64,000 nucleotides of DNA from Clostridiales bacterium. Its GTDB lineage: Bacteria > Bacillota > Clostridia > Christensenellales > UBA1242. Shown here in pieces: positions 10,109 through 20,045 of the stretch. The stretch covers positions 1 to 64,000 of the forward strand of contig CAKJYJ010000009.1 in the NCBI GenBank assembly GCA_918262735.1, read 5' to 3'. The notes beneath the pieces were generated by a model, which was not told where the DNA came from, searched no databases, and saw only the letters and a program-made list of their open reading frames with translations. The position numbers were made by a program, and so were the translations under genes. Position 1 is the stretch's first letter. The number at the start of each line of letters is the position of its first letter.

Positions 10109-12931
10109 TTATTGTTTCAAATATGTCTTAAGATATTTCCCTGTGTAACTTTTTTCAACCTTGCAAACTTCTTCTGGCGTTCCTTTAGCAATTATTGTTC
10201 CACCATTATCGCCACCTTCTGGTCCAAGGTCAATTATATAGTCTACCGACTTTATTACATCTAAGTTATGTTCAATAACAATCACCGTGTTTCCGCCGTC
10301 AACTAACCTTTGCAATATATTGATTAATTTTTTAACATCGTAGGAATGTAGCCCTGTTGTTGGTTCGTCTAAAATGTATACTGTTTTGCCTGTTGACTTT
10401 TTTGCAAGTTCAGTTGCGAGTTTAACTCTTTGCGCCTCGCCACCAGAAAGTTCTGTTGCTGACTGCCCAAGTTTAATATACCCCAAACCAACATCATATA
10501 ATGCTTTAATTTTTGTATATATGTTAGGAATATTTTCAAAGAAAGACAACGCTTCTTCAACAGTCATGTCTAATACTTCGGCAACATTTTTATCTTTATA
10601 CTTTACTTCTAACGTTTCTCTATTATACCTTGTTCCTTTACAAATTTCACAAGGTATTGATATGTCTGGTAAAAAATACATTTCAATTTGTTTAACACCT
10701 GCACCATCACAGGCTTCGCATCTACCACCAGCAATATTAAAACTGAACCTGCCGGCCCCGTATCCTCGCATTTTTGCATCCTGCGTTGTGGCAAAAAGTT
10801 CTCTAATTTGTGTCCAAACACCGGTGTATGTTGCCGGATTGCTTCTTGGTGTTTTTCCAATTGGATCTTGATCTATGCAAATTACCTTGTCAAAATTCTC
10901 TATTCCTGTAAACTCATCAAATGCTCCCAGCGTCATTTTTGCTCTGTTAAGATTGTTTGCAAGGTATGGATAGAGAACCCCATTAATTAAACTACTTTTT
11001 CCACTACCACTAACCCCTGTTATAGCAGTAAAAACACCAACAGGAAACATGACATTTAACCTTTTAAGATTATTTTCCCTTGCACCAACAACCTCGAACC
11101 ATGCCTTTGGTGTTCTTCTTGTGGCTGGCACCTCAATCTTATCTTTACCGCTTAAGAATTGTCCAGTGATTGATTGTTTGCAATTCATAACATCCTGAAG
11201 CGTTCCGGCAACAACAACCTCACCACCATGTACTCCGGCTTTTGGCCCTATATCAACAATAAAATCAGCACTTCTAATTGTGTCCTCATCATGTTCAACA
11301 ACAATCAAAGAATTGCCCAAGTCTCTTAATTTGAATAACGTTCCAAGCAATTTATCGTTATCCCTTTGGTGTAGTCCAATACTTGGTTCATCCAAAATAT
11401 AAACAACCCCCATAAGACCACTACCAATTTGCGTTGCAAGTCTAATTCGTTGACTTTCTCCACCGCTTAAACTCTCGGCACTTCTATTAAGCGTTAAATA
11501 ATTTAATCCGACATCAATTAAGAATTGAAGCCTTGCATTTATTTCTTTTAATATACTTTCACATATTTTTAATTCGGTTTCTGTGAATTTTACACTAGAA
11601 ATATAGTTTTTTAATTTATCAATGGACATATCGCAAAACTCTGTGATGTCTATACCGTTTATTTTTATTGCAAGTGCGCCCTCGCTTAAACGCTTACCCT
11701 TACAAAGCTTACATTTTTGTTCTTTTATAAATTTTGAAATTTCAAACTTAATAAAATCGCTAGTTGTTTCTCTGTATCTACGCGATAGGTTATTAATAAT
11801 ACCCTCAAAACTTGAATTAATCTGCCCTGTAAATCTTGCAGATTGCATTTCCATTTCAACCTTCTGCCCACCATTGCCATATAAAATGATGTCTAATTGT
11901 TCTCTTGGTATATCCTTAACTGGAATATTTAGATCAATTCCATAGTTTTTAGATAGCATATTAAAATACATACCCGCCATTGTGCCACTTGTTCCACTCC
12001 AACCGGTAATGTTAAATGCTCCCTGTCTGATACTTAAATCACTATTTTGAAGAACTAAATCCTCATCAATATCTTCAGTGTATCCAAGCCCCGTACATTC
12101 TGGGCACGCCCCAAAAGGACTATTGAAAGAAAATAGCCTTGGTGTTATTTCTCCAATTGTCCAACCGCAGTATGGACAAGCATAATTTGTGCTAAATAAC
12201 TTTTGTTCTTTTGTATCAACATTAGTGATAACCAATATCCCATCAGCGAGTTTTAACGCCATTTCTGCACTTTCTGTCAATCTGGATTGAATATCATTCC
12301 TTATAATAAGCCTGTCAACAATAACAGAAATATTATGTTTTTTATTTTTATCTAAAACAATATTGTCATCAAGCGAATATACCACTCCATCCACATTAAT
12401 CCTGGCATATCCAGATTTTTTAAATCCTTCAATTAACTTTTCGTATGTCCCCTTTTTACCCCTTACAACGGGAGCCTCAACAAGAATTTTAGTCTCCTGT
12501 GGTATTACCATAATTTGGTCAATAATTTGGTCAATTGTTTGTTTTGATATTTCAATTTTACAATTTGGACAATATGGCCTTCCAACCCTTGCAAACAAAA
12601 GTCTTATATAATCATAAATTTCAGTAACTGTGCCAACAGTTGAACGAGGGTTATGGTTTGTTGTTTTTTGGTCAATTGATATTGCTGGACTCAGCCCCTC
12701 AATACTCTCAACATCTGGCTTTGAAGATTGACCCAAAAACATTCTTGCATATGACGAAAGTGATTCAATATATCTTCTTTGACCCTCTGCAAAAATAGTG
12801 TTAAAAGCAAGCGTGCTTTTACCACTTCCGCTAAGCCCAGTAAACACAACAAGTTTGTTTCTAGGTATTTTAACATCAATATTTTTTAGGTTATTCTCTT
12901 TTGCACCTTTAACAACAATGTAATCTTCCAT
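10109..12931 (-). CDS. uvrA: Excinuclease ABC subunit A
   Basis: UvrA, the damage-recognition ATPase of nucleotide excision repair, acts with UvrB and UvrC on DNA. The 940-aa length is normal. The first Walker A GLSGSGKST is at residues 32-40; the second is GVSGSGKSS in the C-terminal half. Both ABC signatures (LSGGESQR and LSGGEAQR) and both 'ILDEP' Walker B regions are present. Zinc-binding Cys pairs are seen as CPNC, CPYC...CPEC and CEAC...CEIC. No Shine-Dalgarno precedes the ATG. An extended -10 (TGG-TATAAT, TATAAT at 12944-12939 on the minus strand) ends 7 nt before the start codon, which suggests a leaderless message. uvrB and uvrC are not in the window, and no SOS operator was recognised. 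The gene appears monocistronic. Confidence 0.98.
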   Translation of the reverse strand: MEDYIVVKGAKENNLKNIDVKIPRNKLVVFTGLSGSGKSTLAFNTIFAEGQRRYIESLSSYARMFLGQSSKPDVESIEGLSPAISIDQKTTNHNPRSTVGTVTEIYDYIRLLFARVGRPYCPNCKIEISKQTIDQIIDQIMVIPQETKILVEAPVVRGKKGTYEKLIEGFKKSGYARINVDGVVYSLDDNIVLDKNKKHNISVIVDRLIIRNDIQSRLTESAEMALKLADGILVITNVDTKEQKLFSTNYACPYCGWTIGEITPRLFSFNSPFGACPECTGLGYTEDIDEDLVLQNSDLSIRQGAFNITGWSGTSGTMAGMYFNMLSKNYGIDLNIPVKDIPREQLDIILYGNGGQKVEMEMQSARFTGQINSSFEGIINNLSRRYRETTSDFIKFEISKFIKEQKCKLCKGKRLSEGALAIKINGIDITEFCDMSIDKLKNYISSVKFTETELKICESILKEINARLQFLIDVGLNYLTLNRSAESLSGGESQRIRLATQIGSGLMGVVYILDEPSIGLHQRDNDKLLGTLFKLRDLGNSLIVVEHDEDTIRSADFIVDIGPKAGVHGGEVVVAGTLQDVMNCKQSITGQFLSGKDKIEVPATRRTPKAWFEVVGARENNLKRLNVMFPVGVFTAITGVSGSGKSSLINGVLYPYLANNLNRAKMTLGAFDEFTGIENFDKVICIDQDPIGKTPRSNPATYTGVWTQIRELFATTQDAKMRGYGAGRFSFNIAGGRCEACDGAGVKQIEMYFLPDISIPCEICKGTRYNRETLEVKYKDKNVAEVLDMTVEEALSFFENIPNIYTKIKALYDVGLGYIKLGQSATELSGGEAQRVKLATELAKKSTGKTVYILDEPTTGLHSYDVKKLINILQRLVDGGNTVIVIEHNLDVIKSVDYIIDLGPEGGDNGGTIIAKGTPEEVCKVEKSYTGKYLKTYLKQ

Positions 12932-12998
12932 AATGGTTATTATACCACATTAATATCAAAAACCTAAATACTTTCAGTATTTTTTTATAAAAGGTGCA

Positions 12999-13029
12999 AA
13001 AAAGGCAAGTTAGATAACACTCGCCTTTT
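12999..13029 (-). terminator. Terminator of the tkt operon
   Basis: On the minus transcript an 11-bp stem (13029-13019 with 13010-13000, one G-U pair) is followed by a U-rich tract. A second inverted repeat, GTGTGAAG (13035-13042) / CTTCACAC (13065-13072), lies between it and the stop codon; its role is unknown. Confidence 0.75.
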
Positions 13030-13132
13030 GCCTAGTGTGAAGATATTATGCAATAATCGTTTTCCTTCACACATAAATAATATATGCTAAAATTTAAAAA
13101 ATATTCAAAAATTTTATAATTTTTTATTTATT

Positions 13133-15088
13133 TTATGAATTAAATGCATTTTTAATCCTTTTTATTATGTTTTGAACATTGAATGAGTAATATCTTTCAA
13201 GGTCTGCCGCACTTGCACTCGCTCCAAATTTTTCTATGCCTATAAACAGGTCATTTGGTGAAAGATACTTATACCAAGAATTATCATTAGATGCCTCGAT
13301 TGCAACCTTAAGCTTACCACCACCAAGAACAGTTTTTTTATATGACTCTGTTTGTTTATCAAACACCTCTAAACAAGGGAATGAGCAAACATCTGCCATT
13401 ATTCCACACTTCTTTAATTCAGATGCAACCTCCAATGCCAAAGCAACTTCACTCCCAGATGCAAGAATGGAAACGTCACCGCGGGTTTCAGATAGAATAT
13501 ATCCACCTTTTGTTATATTTTTTGCACCGAATGTAATATTTTTTAATTTTTGCTTTGTAAGTGCAAAAACCGATGGTTTTTCTTCAGCAAAAGCTAATTT
13601 ATAACAATAAGCAAGTTCGTTTGTATCAGCCGGTCTAAACACGTTTACATTAGGTATAAGCCTTAACTGACCAATTTGTTCAACAGGTTGGTGTGTTGGT
13701 CCATCTTCGCCAACCTTATAGCTATCATGTGAGTATTCATAAAATACTGGTACATTCATTAAAGCGCTCATTCTTATTGCCGGCATCATGTAGTTACTAA
13801 ACGACATGAATGTAGAACAGAATACTGGTGATTCTAAGTATATACTTAAACCATTACAAATTGCACCCATAGCATGCTCTCTAATACCAAAATGAATATT
13901 CCTTCCTTTTCGGTTTAATGCGGAATAATCGCCATAATCTTTAACATAAGCCCTAACCGACGGTGCAAGATCGGCGGTACCCCCCATAAAGCGAGGAAGT
14001 TTTGACATTATTTCTTTTAATATAAATTGATTTGCATCTCTTCCGCTTAAATCATCTTTCAAAAATTCAGGCTTTAATAGCTTTAGAATGTCAATTTCTT
14101 TATCTTCAATAAAACTTTCAAACTGTCTGCAAAGGTCTGGATGTGTTTGATCATACAAACAATACATTCTTTTCCATTTTTCTAATTGTATTTTATTATA
14201 TCTTATTGTTCTAAAACAATAATCCTTAACCTCTTTACTAAATTTCTTAAAATTTGGAATTAAAAGATCGTTTTTGTATTCAATTAATTCCTTCTCATTT
14301 AATGGTATTCCATGAATCTTTTCGGAGCCTTGATAAGCCGTTGCATATCCAATTATTGTCTTGAAAATAATAATCGTTGGTTTACTTGACCTTTTTGCCC
14401 TGCCAATTGCATGAGTAACAAAGAAATAACTATTCCCATTGTGAACGGTAATAACATTCCACCCCATTGCCTTAAATTTTTTAGCAACATTCTCGGTGTT
14501 TGAAAGGCTAACCTTTCCGTCTATTGTTATATTGTTTGAATCATACAAGAGAATTAATTTTTTTAATTTTAATGTTCCTGCAAGGCTACACGCCTCCATA
14601 GCAACACCTTCTTGTAAACAACCATCACCACAATAACAATAGGTGTAATTATCAATAACATTTGCCTTTTGAACATTAAACCTAGATGCAATCATTGATT
14701 GACCTATTGCCATACCAACAGCATTTGCAATTCCCTGACCAAGAGGACCGGTGCTTACCTCAACAAATTTTGTTCTCCCTTTTTCTGGATGCCCAGGTGT
14801 TATAGAACCAAACTTTCTAAACTTTAGTAAATCATCATCACTAACCCCCATATTAAAAAGGTTTAGCAAACTATAATACAGCGCAGAAACATGCCCAGCA
14901 GATAGAATTAATCTGTCCCTAGCAAAAAATTCACTATCGTTAGGACTGAAAAAGTAATGGTCCTTAAAAAGTGAAAACAAAATTGGAACAGCGCCAACCG
15001 AACTTCCTGTATGCCCAGATTTTGCATTTGAAATAACACTTGCGCTCATTAATCTTAATTCATTTATACATCTTTGATTGATATTCAT
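13133..15088 (-). CDS. tkt: Transketolase
   Basis: A thiamine-diphosphate enzyme of the non-oxidative pentose phosphate pathway that moves two-carbon ketol units between sugar phosphates. The 651-aa length fits a full-length enzyme. The ThDP-binding motif CGDGCLQEG followed by YDSNNITIDG is clear. VSTGPLGQG, the C-terminal pyrimidine-domain motif HFGIREHAMGAI and the DGPTHQPVEQ loop are all present. The first cofactor loop reads AKSGHTGSS where many enzymes have SGHPG, so the histidine is kept but the proline is not. GGAG precedes the ATG. It lies 11 nt downstream of the shikimate-kinase-like gene, in one operon ending at the hairpin near 13010. Confidence 0.95.
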   Translation of the reverse strand: MNINQRCINELRLMSASVISNAKSGHTGSSVGAVPILFSLFKDHYFFSPNDSEFFARDRLILSAGHVSALYYSLLNLFNMGVSDDDLLKFRKFGSITPGHPEKGRTKFVEVSTGPLGQGIANAVGMAIGQSMIASRFNVQKANVIDNYTYCYCGDGCLQEGVAMEACSLAGTLKLKKLILLYDSNNITIDGKVSLSNTENVAKKFKAMGWNVITVHNGNSYFFVTHAIGRAKRSSKPTIIIFKTIIGYATAYQGSEKIHGIPLNEKELIEYKNDLLIPNFKKFSKEVKDYCFRTIRYNKIQLEKWKRMYCLYDQTHPDLCRQFESFIEDKEIDILKLLKPEFLKDDLSGRDANQFILKEIMSKLPRFMGGTADLAPSVRAYVKDYGDYSALNRKGRNIHFGIREHAMGAICNGLSIYLESPVFCSTFMSFSNYMMPAIRMSALMNVPVFYEYSHDSYKVGEDGPTHQPVEQIGQLRLIPNVNVFRPADTNELAYCYKLAFAEEKPSVFALTKQKLKNITFGAKNITKGGYILSETRGDVSILASGSEVALALEVASELKKCGIMADVCSFPCLEVFDKQTESYKKTVLGGGKLKVAIEASNDNSWYKYLSPNDLFIGIEKFGASASAADLERYYSFNVQNIIKRIKNAFNS

Positions 15089-15101
15089 ATTTGCTCCAAA
15101 A

Positions 15102-15590
15102 TTACAGTGTTTTTAATTTTTCAATAATGTCGTCAATACATATTTTTGTGTTTAGGGTTGAATTTTCAACAACAATATCCGATTTTTCTGAAAGTAGTTT
15201 GTTTAACTCATCACAGGTCAAAATTTCCAAACTAAGTGAATTTTTATTGTTTTTGAAATTCTCCTTAACTAATGTTTCCTTATCCATTTTTATAAAAATA
15301 ATAAGAGCTCTTTTAGCAAGTATGCTAGAAAAATTTGCATTCAAAAAAAGTGAATAAGGAAAATTAATAACAGTGTTTTCGTACTCTGCAACACTTAGTG
15401 CAATTTTCTTTTCAACCTTTTCAAAGTATTCAACACCACACTTTACCCTAACATTTTTTGCGTCTATTAAGTTATATTCAATTAAGTCGTTAACATCTAA
15501 AAAAAACATATCAAGTTTGTTTGCAAGTTCCCCTGCAACATTCTTAATAAAATTATAATCCAAGCCAACCAATAAAATATTACTCTTCAT
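15102..15590 (-). CDS. Shikimate-kinase-like protein lacking the P-loop
   Basis: About 162 aa with the sequence plan of shikimate kinases (AroK/GntK fold): the opening strand ILLVGL, a helix, the strand FFLDVNDLIE at the place of the D-x-D-xx-IE motif, a GVEYFEKVEKKI segment resembling 'GE-xx-FR-xx-E', and ALIIFIKMD near the expected position. The Walker A glycine/lysine loop after LVGL is replaced by DYNFIKN, so ATP binding by the usual loop is unlikely. It may be a regulatory or vestigial pseudokinase. The start is taken as the ATG at 15590; a TTG three codons upstream is possible. There is no Shine-Dalgarno, but TGG-TATGAT ends 8 nt before the ATG. It is the first gene of an operon with tkt. 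Confidence 0.6.
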   Translation of the reverse strand: MKSNILLVGLDYNFIKNVAGELANKLDMFFLDVNDLIEYNLIDAKNVRVKCGVEYFEKVEKKIALSVAEYENTVINFPYSLFLNANFSSILAKRALIIFIKMDKETLVKENFKNNKNSLSLEILTCDELNKLLSEKSDIVVENSTLNTKICIDDIIEKLKTL

Positions 15591-15786
15591 ACCAAACAAT
15601 CATACCAAATTAATAAAAAATAATCAATAATTTTCTATAATCTAATTATATTTATTGTATATTCTATTTTATTCTTTACTCATAAAAATAATAAAAAATA
15701 ATACAAAAATATAAAAAATAATAATATTTTATGAGGTTTTTTTTGTTTTTATTATTAAAAATGCTATTTTTACTGCTAAATGAACT
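15591..15786. other. AT-rich intergenic spacer
   Basis: No gene is seen. It holds the likely promoter of the 15590 gene, poly(A/T) tracts, and a loose inverted repeat CTCATAAAA (15679-15687) / TTTTATGAG (15727-15735) followed by a T-run on the plus strand. No plus-strand gene is present for that hairpin to terminate. Confidence 0.4.
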
Positions 15787-15819
15787 AAAAAATACCACAT
15801 ATTAATTGTGGTATTTTTT
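15787..15819 (-). terminator. Terminator of the 1079-aa surface protein gene
   Basis: A 13-bp perfect inverted repeat (15787-15799 with 15807-15819) has A-runs and T-runs as its outer arms, just beyond the stop codon at 15835. Confidence 0.85.
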
Positions 15820-15834
15820 ATTTGATTTTAGAAA

Positions 15835-18800
15835 CTATTTGTATAGTTTATCCATTTTTCTTTTTGAAACAATGAAGTAAACAACAACTCCACCAAGAAC
15901 AACAACTGAAAGAACAATTAATATAGTTCCAACAACCTGTGTTCTAGACATTGCATTCTCTGCCTTTTCAGCGATTTCAAATGTCTTTCTAACGGTTTCA
16001 GAAGTGTTTCCAGCTTCGTCGGTAACCGTGAATGTTAATTCATAAGAACCTGCTTGTTTTAATGCAAATCTATAAACACTATCACTTGCAGTTTCTAAAT
16101 CATCAACCTCTGTTCCATCGCGAGTTAATTTTATTGTAATGTTCTCAACGGTTGCTTTTTCATCTCCGCCTTGGATTACAAAATAATTATTATCGTTTCT
16201 TGTTAAGTCGATATTAATTTCATCACCGATGTTGTATTTGTTTTTAACAACTTTATCGTTTACTGTTAAAATTGGAGCGTCCAAATCACCAACCTTAATA
16301 GTATGCGTTTGTTTTGTTACATTGCCTTGATTATCATAGACAGTGTATGTTACCGTGTACTCTGCATCTTTATCAAGTGAGATATACATTCTTCCAGCAT
16401 CACCTTTATTGTATTCTGTTGCCATATCAGCAAACTTAATTGTTGTGGTGCTACTATTCTTTGAGTTTGTTACAGTTATTAATGATCTTGTTTCATCAAT
16501 TCCTGAAACATCACCTGCAGAGAATATAGGAAGTAATGCGTGTTCGCCTTTTTCATATGCAGCATCTAAATTCCAATCAACATAAACTTCTGGTTTTGTT
16601 GTATCTTCAACAGTGATTGTGAATTCAACGGTTTCTTCTTCAACAGCTGTTGTTTCTGGATCTGTTCCAGCTTCATACATAACGTATTTAAGTTTATACT
16701 CACCAACTGCTGGTGGAGTGAATCTGTCGTTAACAATGTATTGGCTTCCTTCTCCCATAACTAGGTATGCATAATTTTCGCTACCAGTTCCAACTATTTT
16801 TGCTGTTGGGAGTTTGAATGATTCACCAAGTTCTATTGTTGTATCGTTTAATCCAATGCTTGCAAATCTTAAAGCACCAGTGTATGTTGCATCTGCAACG
16901 GTGTATTCAATAAATTTAATAACAACGTTTCCTGCTGCATCAGTTGCTTTAACTGAAACCAAATATTCACCGGCAGTTGCTGCAACAAATTTTGCACCAC
17001 TAAATCTATAATAATTTCCAAATGCAACACGATATCCACCATTGGCTTTATAGTTTATTGTTTCATCGTCATTCTTACAAACAATGCTAACATCAACAAC
17101 AATCGTGTCTCTTGCTGTTTCGCTTTCTGCTTCAAATGTTAATGCTGGAATAGTTATTTCTGTTCCCTGTTCAACATCTCTTACATAATCGCCATCATCT
17201 ATATCAATAATTGTTGGAGCATCGTTATTAATTACTGTTGAATTAATTGCGATTTCTCTTGTTTCTGTTGTTGTGAATTCAGCATCATTGGTTGCAAGAG
17301 CTGTTATAACAACTTTTGTTGCGCCCACTGCAGCTTCTTCATTTGTGTCTATTACATATTTTTTATTAGCGTTTGTTTCTGTTAAATAAATCTTACCATC
17401 TTCGCCACCAATAGCATTATCTCCATTGTAGTATTGGTAGTAAACTTCTGTGTATAGATATTCATCTTTATCGTCACTAAATGTTGGAGAAGAGAATTCA
17501 ATTGTTTCTCCTTTATCAACAGAAGCAAAGAATGTGTCACTAAATTTAACAACTGGTTTAATTTCTTCATTTCCAAATCTGTGGTCTTGATATTCTGCAT
17601 CAATAACAAATTTGTGAGTTAATGAATTTTGGTTGCCAGCTTTATCTGTTGCATAGTAATAAACATAGTATGTTCCATCTCTCAATGTGATTGGTTCATC
17701 GTTTTCATCTTTTGCTAACTTTTGAGTTGCAGCTAAATCTTCCTCATTGCCTGTGTAGTTAAATACCAACGTTTTGTTTGGATCTGTTTCATCAGTATAT
17801 ATTGTTTGATAACTGCTATTTCTAATAACTCTCTTAAATTTGTAGTCTGCAAAATTGAATGTTCCAAGATCCTCTGCATACACTGCCATAATTTCAACGG
17901 TTCCCGTTGTTCCAAAATATGATGGCATTGCATATTGTTTATCCTTTAATGCAGCAACTGCTTCTGCATCTGTTTTGTCATATGCATCAACAATAATTGG
18001 AGTTGGCTTAACCGTGTCTTCAACAGTGTCAACAACAAACTCTGTTGTTGCCTCATGCCCAACCATGTCGTGAACTGTGTACTTAAATGTGTAGTAGTTT
18101 GCAAGTTCTTTTGCTGTGAACTCATAAACACCATCTTCATTAAGTTTTAGAACTTTTGTTCCATTAACATCTGTGTTTGCATCAACAGCATCTCTACCAT
18201 TTTTTAGAACTTCAACGGTATAGTATGTGTTAATAGCTGAACCATCTAATGTTGCAGTTACTTTTGGAAGTTTAACTGTTCTTCCAAGGTTAATGCTAGA
18301 TGGTTTTTCAGATGAATAAGATAATTCTAATTTGTCTGATGTGTAAGCGCTGCCATCAACAACTCTAAACTCTTTTGTTTCTGATGTTAAATAATGACGG
18401 GTTGCTGGATCGTTGGTTGAATATAGCGTGTAAGTAACAATATATGTTCCTCTTTCAAGCTCTGCATCTCCAAATAAAACCTTTCCGTTTCCGTCAACAT
18501 CGTATGTTGATGTTAATGAAGAGACTTTAATCTCAACATTTTCTGCCAATTGTTCTGTTACATCATCTTTCTTTGCATTTGTAATCTTAAAGTCTGGAAC
18601 ATAAATATCGCCATCAAAATCTGTTCCAACTTTATTAGGTAGAGTTCTACTTGTGTTTTCAACAAAAGTGATTGTGTATTTTGAACGTGAAGAAACAAAA
18701 GTTGTTGAACCCTCATAATCACCACTCTTAAATGTGATTGTGTATGTTCCTATCTCATCAACAGTAAATTTGCCATTGTTAACATCTGTGTTATCAAAAG

Positions 18801-19074
18801 TTCTTCCAGATGGAGTTTTTACCGTATAAGTAGTAACAGGTGTGCCATCAAGTGTTGCTGTTGGGACTTCAAACTCATCTCCAAGATTAACGTTTTTTGC
18901 ATCATACTTGGAAATTGTTAAAACATTAGTAACAGGTGATGTTGCACTTGCTGTGAACTTAACACCATTGTTGCCAAAATTGTTTTTAACTGCAACGTTT
19001 TGAGCACTAGTAACACCAGCGGTTGCGGCAACGGCTAAAGCAATAGCGCAAGTTCTTTTTAACATTTTTTTCAT
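15835..19074 (-). CDS. Membrane-anchored surface protein with repeated Ig-like modules (1079 aa)
   Basis: A large exported protein. It has an N-terminal signal peptide (KKMLKRTCAIALAVAATAGVTSA) and one C-terminal transmembrane helix (about residues 1045-1068) followed by a short basic tail (KRKMDKLYK), so it should sit outside the cell held by its C-terminus. The body is acidic. It contains many Ig- or cadherin-like beta modules with recurring phrases: 'L..GE.f.LP.a', 'G.Y...y...D..GN.....' and 'F.V.D......P'. These resemble bacterial Ig-like (HYR/Big-type) domains, and the DxxGN and YTVxDxxGN turns suggest calcium-stabilised repeats. There is no LPXTG, enzyme motif or LRR. GGAG sits 8 nt before the start. 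An adhesin or structural surface-layer role is inferred only. Confidence 0.75.
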   Translation of the reverse strand: MKKMLKRTCAIALAVAATAGVTSAQNVAVKNNFGNNGVKFTASATSPVTNVLTISKYDAKNVNLGDEFEVPTATLDGTPVTTYTVKTPSGRTFDNTDVNNGKFTVDEIGTYTITFKSGDYEGSTTFVSSRSKYTITFVENTSRTLPNKVGTDFDGDIYVPDFKITNAKKDDVTEQLAENVEIKVSSLTSTYDVDGNGKVLFGDAELERGTYIVTYTLYSTNDPATRHYLTSETKEFRVVDGSAYTSDKLELSYSSEKPSSINLGRTVKLPKVTATLDGSAINTYYTVEVLKNGRDAVDANTDVNGTKVLKLNEDGVYEFTAKELANYYTFKYTVHDMVGHEATTEFVVDTVEDTVKPTPIIVDAYDKTDAEAVAALKDKQYAMPSYFGTTGTVEIMAVYAEDLGTFNFADYKFKRVIRNSSYQTIYTDETDPNKTLVFNYTGNEEDLAATQKLAKDENDEPITLRDGTYYVYYYATDKAGNQNSLTHKFVIDAEYQDHRFGNEEIKPVVKFSDTFFASVDKGETIEFSSPTFSDDKDEYLYTEVYYQYYNGDNAIGGEDGKIYLTETNANKKYVIDTNEEAAVGATKVVITALATNDAEFTTTETREIAINSTVINNDAPTIIDIDDGDYVRDVEQGTEITIPALTFEAESETARDTIVVDVSIVCKNDDETINYKANGGYRVAFGNYYRFSGAKFVAATAGEYLVSVKATDAAGNVVIKFIEYTVADATYTGALRFASIGLNDTTIELGESFKLPTAKIVGTGSENYAYLVMGEGSQYIVNDRFTPPAVGEYKLKYVMYEAGTDPETTAVEEETVEFTITVEDTTKPEVYVDWNLDAAYEKGEHALLPIFSAGDVSGIDETRSLITVTNSKNSSTTTIKFADMATEYNKGDAGRMYISLDKDAEYTVTYTVYDNQGNVTKQTHTIKVGDLDAPILTVNDKVVKNKYNIGDEINIDLTRNDNNYFVIQGGDEKATVENITIKLTRDGTEVDDLETASDSVYRFALKQAGSYELTFTVTDEAGNTSETVRKTFEIAEKAENAMSRTQVVGTILIVLSVVVLGGVVVYFIVSKRKMDKLYK

Positions 19075-19382
19075 TTTGTCGCTCCTAAAATAGTTTTATA
19101 ACGACATAAGTTTATACTATCACAAACAAAATGTCAACGAATTTGAAACATTTGTATTGTAAAACGTATATATTTTTCGACATAATCCCCTCATATCGTT
19201 CAAAACTAGTTTGTTCTTACTAAATTTTAATATGTTGACACTTATTGTCAAATAATAAGAAGTTAAAAATATTTATGTAAAATTTTAGAAAAATAAACTA
19301 AAAATGACTGTTTTTTAATGTTGTTTATGAACAAAAAATATGTTTTTTTATTTTTCAAAAAAAAATAAATAATCATTGTCCA
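19075..19382. other. AT-rich intergenic region upstream of the surface protein
   Basis: About 300 bases without a gene. It is very AT-rich (poly-A and poly-T tracts near 19290-19370) and must hold the promoter of the gene starting at 19074. No clear operator, RNA or open reading frame was recognised. Confidence 0.4.
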
Positions 19383-19419
19383 ATAAAAAATGCATCACAC
19401 CAAATTGATGTAATGCATT
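19383..19419 (-). terminator. Terminator of the small Cys/Gly-rich gene
   Basis: On the minus transcript a 13-bp stem with G-U pairs (19419-19407 with 19401-19389) is followed by a U-run. It lies 20 nt beyond the stop codon at 19439. Confidence 0.75.
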
Positions 19420-19438
19420 CTAAATTTATGTATTAATC

Positions 19439-19645
19439 TTAACCTCTGCAACCGCCCATTTCACCATAACCGTTACCACAACTTCCTAATAAAAGCATAA
19501 TAACCAGAATTGGTAAAATATCACAAATGTCAAAGCCGTTACCGCAAATTGAAAGTAAGAATAATAACCAAATTATTGTGCAACAGCAGTCGTTACCTTC
19601 GCTGTGACCATGTCTGCCACCCAAAAAGTTACCAAAAAAATTCAT
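19439..19645 (-). CDS. Small Cys/Gly-rich hydrophobic protein (68 aa)
   Basis: A short protein with a Gly/His-rich start (GNFLGGRHGHSEGND), the cluster DCCC and two hydrophobic segments (TIIWLLFLLSI and ILPILVIMLLL). These are separated by CGNGFDICD, and it ends CGNGYGEMGGCRG. The spacing of hydrophobic runs and Cys/Gly/Asn turns resembles small 'high-cysteine' proteins of Clostridia, some linked to spores, but I cannot assign a function. A purine-rich GGGGTGAT site precedes the ATG, and a good terminator follows, which supports a real transcribed gene. Confidence 0.6.
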   Translation of the reverse strand: MNFFGNFLGGRHGHSEGNDCCCTIIWLLFLLSICGNGFDICDILPILVIMLLLGSCGNGYGEMGGCRG

Positions 19646-19950
19646 AATATCACCCCTTAATTATATTTTACCCTACAAGCAAAGCGTGCCTAGGATTTGC
19701 TTTAACTTGCGGAAATGTTCATTTGTACATCTTTGCCCCTCTTCTTTAGTTCCATATCACTATATTTACCACCACCTAATTTTGTTACAAAAAAAACTAA
19801 TATGCTTTTTTAACTAATTAAAATCTTTTTTGCTTCTGTCGGCATGGCTGACTTTTGTTATATGTATGCTATGTTGGTTGTTCTAATACGACCTTTGAAG
19901 TTTTTAATAAAAATATGTGTTATTTAATTTGTGTAATTAATTATTTTTGA
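19646..19950. other. Intergenic region, no feature recognised
   Basis: Around 300 bases upstream of the small Cys-rich gene. No plausible reading frame with a ribosome site, tRNA or strong hairpin was seen. It presumably contains that gene's promoter. Confidence 0.4.
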
Positions 19951-19953
19951 TAC

Positions 19954-19992
19954 AAAAAATTAGAGGAGCAAAATATACCCCTCTATTTTTTT
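19954..19992 (-). terminator. Terminator of the second giant BspA gene
   Basis: TAGAGG (19961-19966) / CCTCTA (19980-19985) with flanking A and T runs. It is a near copy of the hairpin at 136-173, with the same loop sequence, part of a duplicated 3' flank. Confidence 0.7.
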
Positions 19993-20045
19993 CTGTACAA
20001 TATTTTTTCCGTTTAATTATGTGATTTTGAGCATTAATTCTTTTA

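Noticed and set aside
10374..10871. Plus-strand open frame inside uvrA
   Set aside because: Shadow of the uvrA reading frame, rich in Ser/Pro from antisense codons, no ribosome site.
15679..15735. Plus-strand terminator-like hairpin
   Set aside because: No plus-strand gene ends nearby; the region is so AT-rich that chance pairing is likely.
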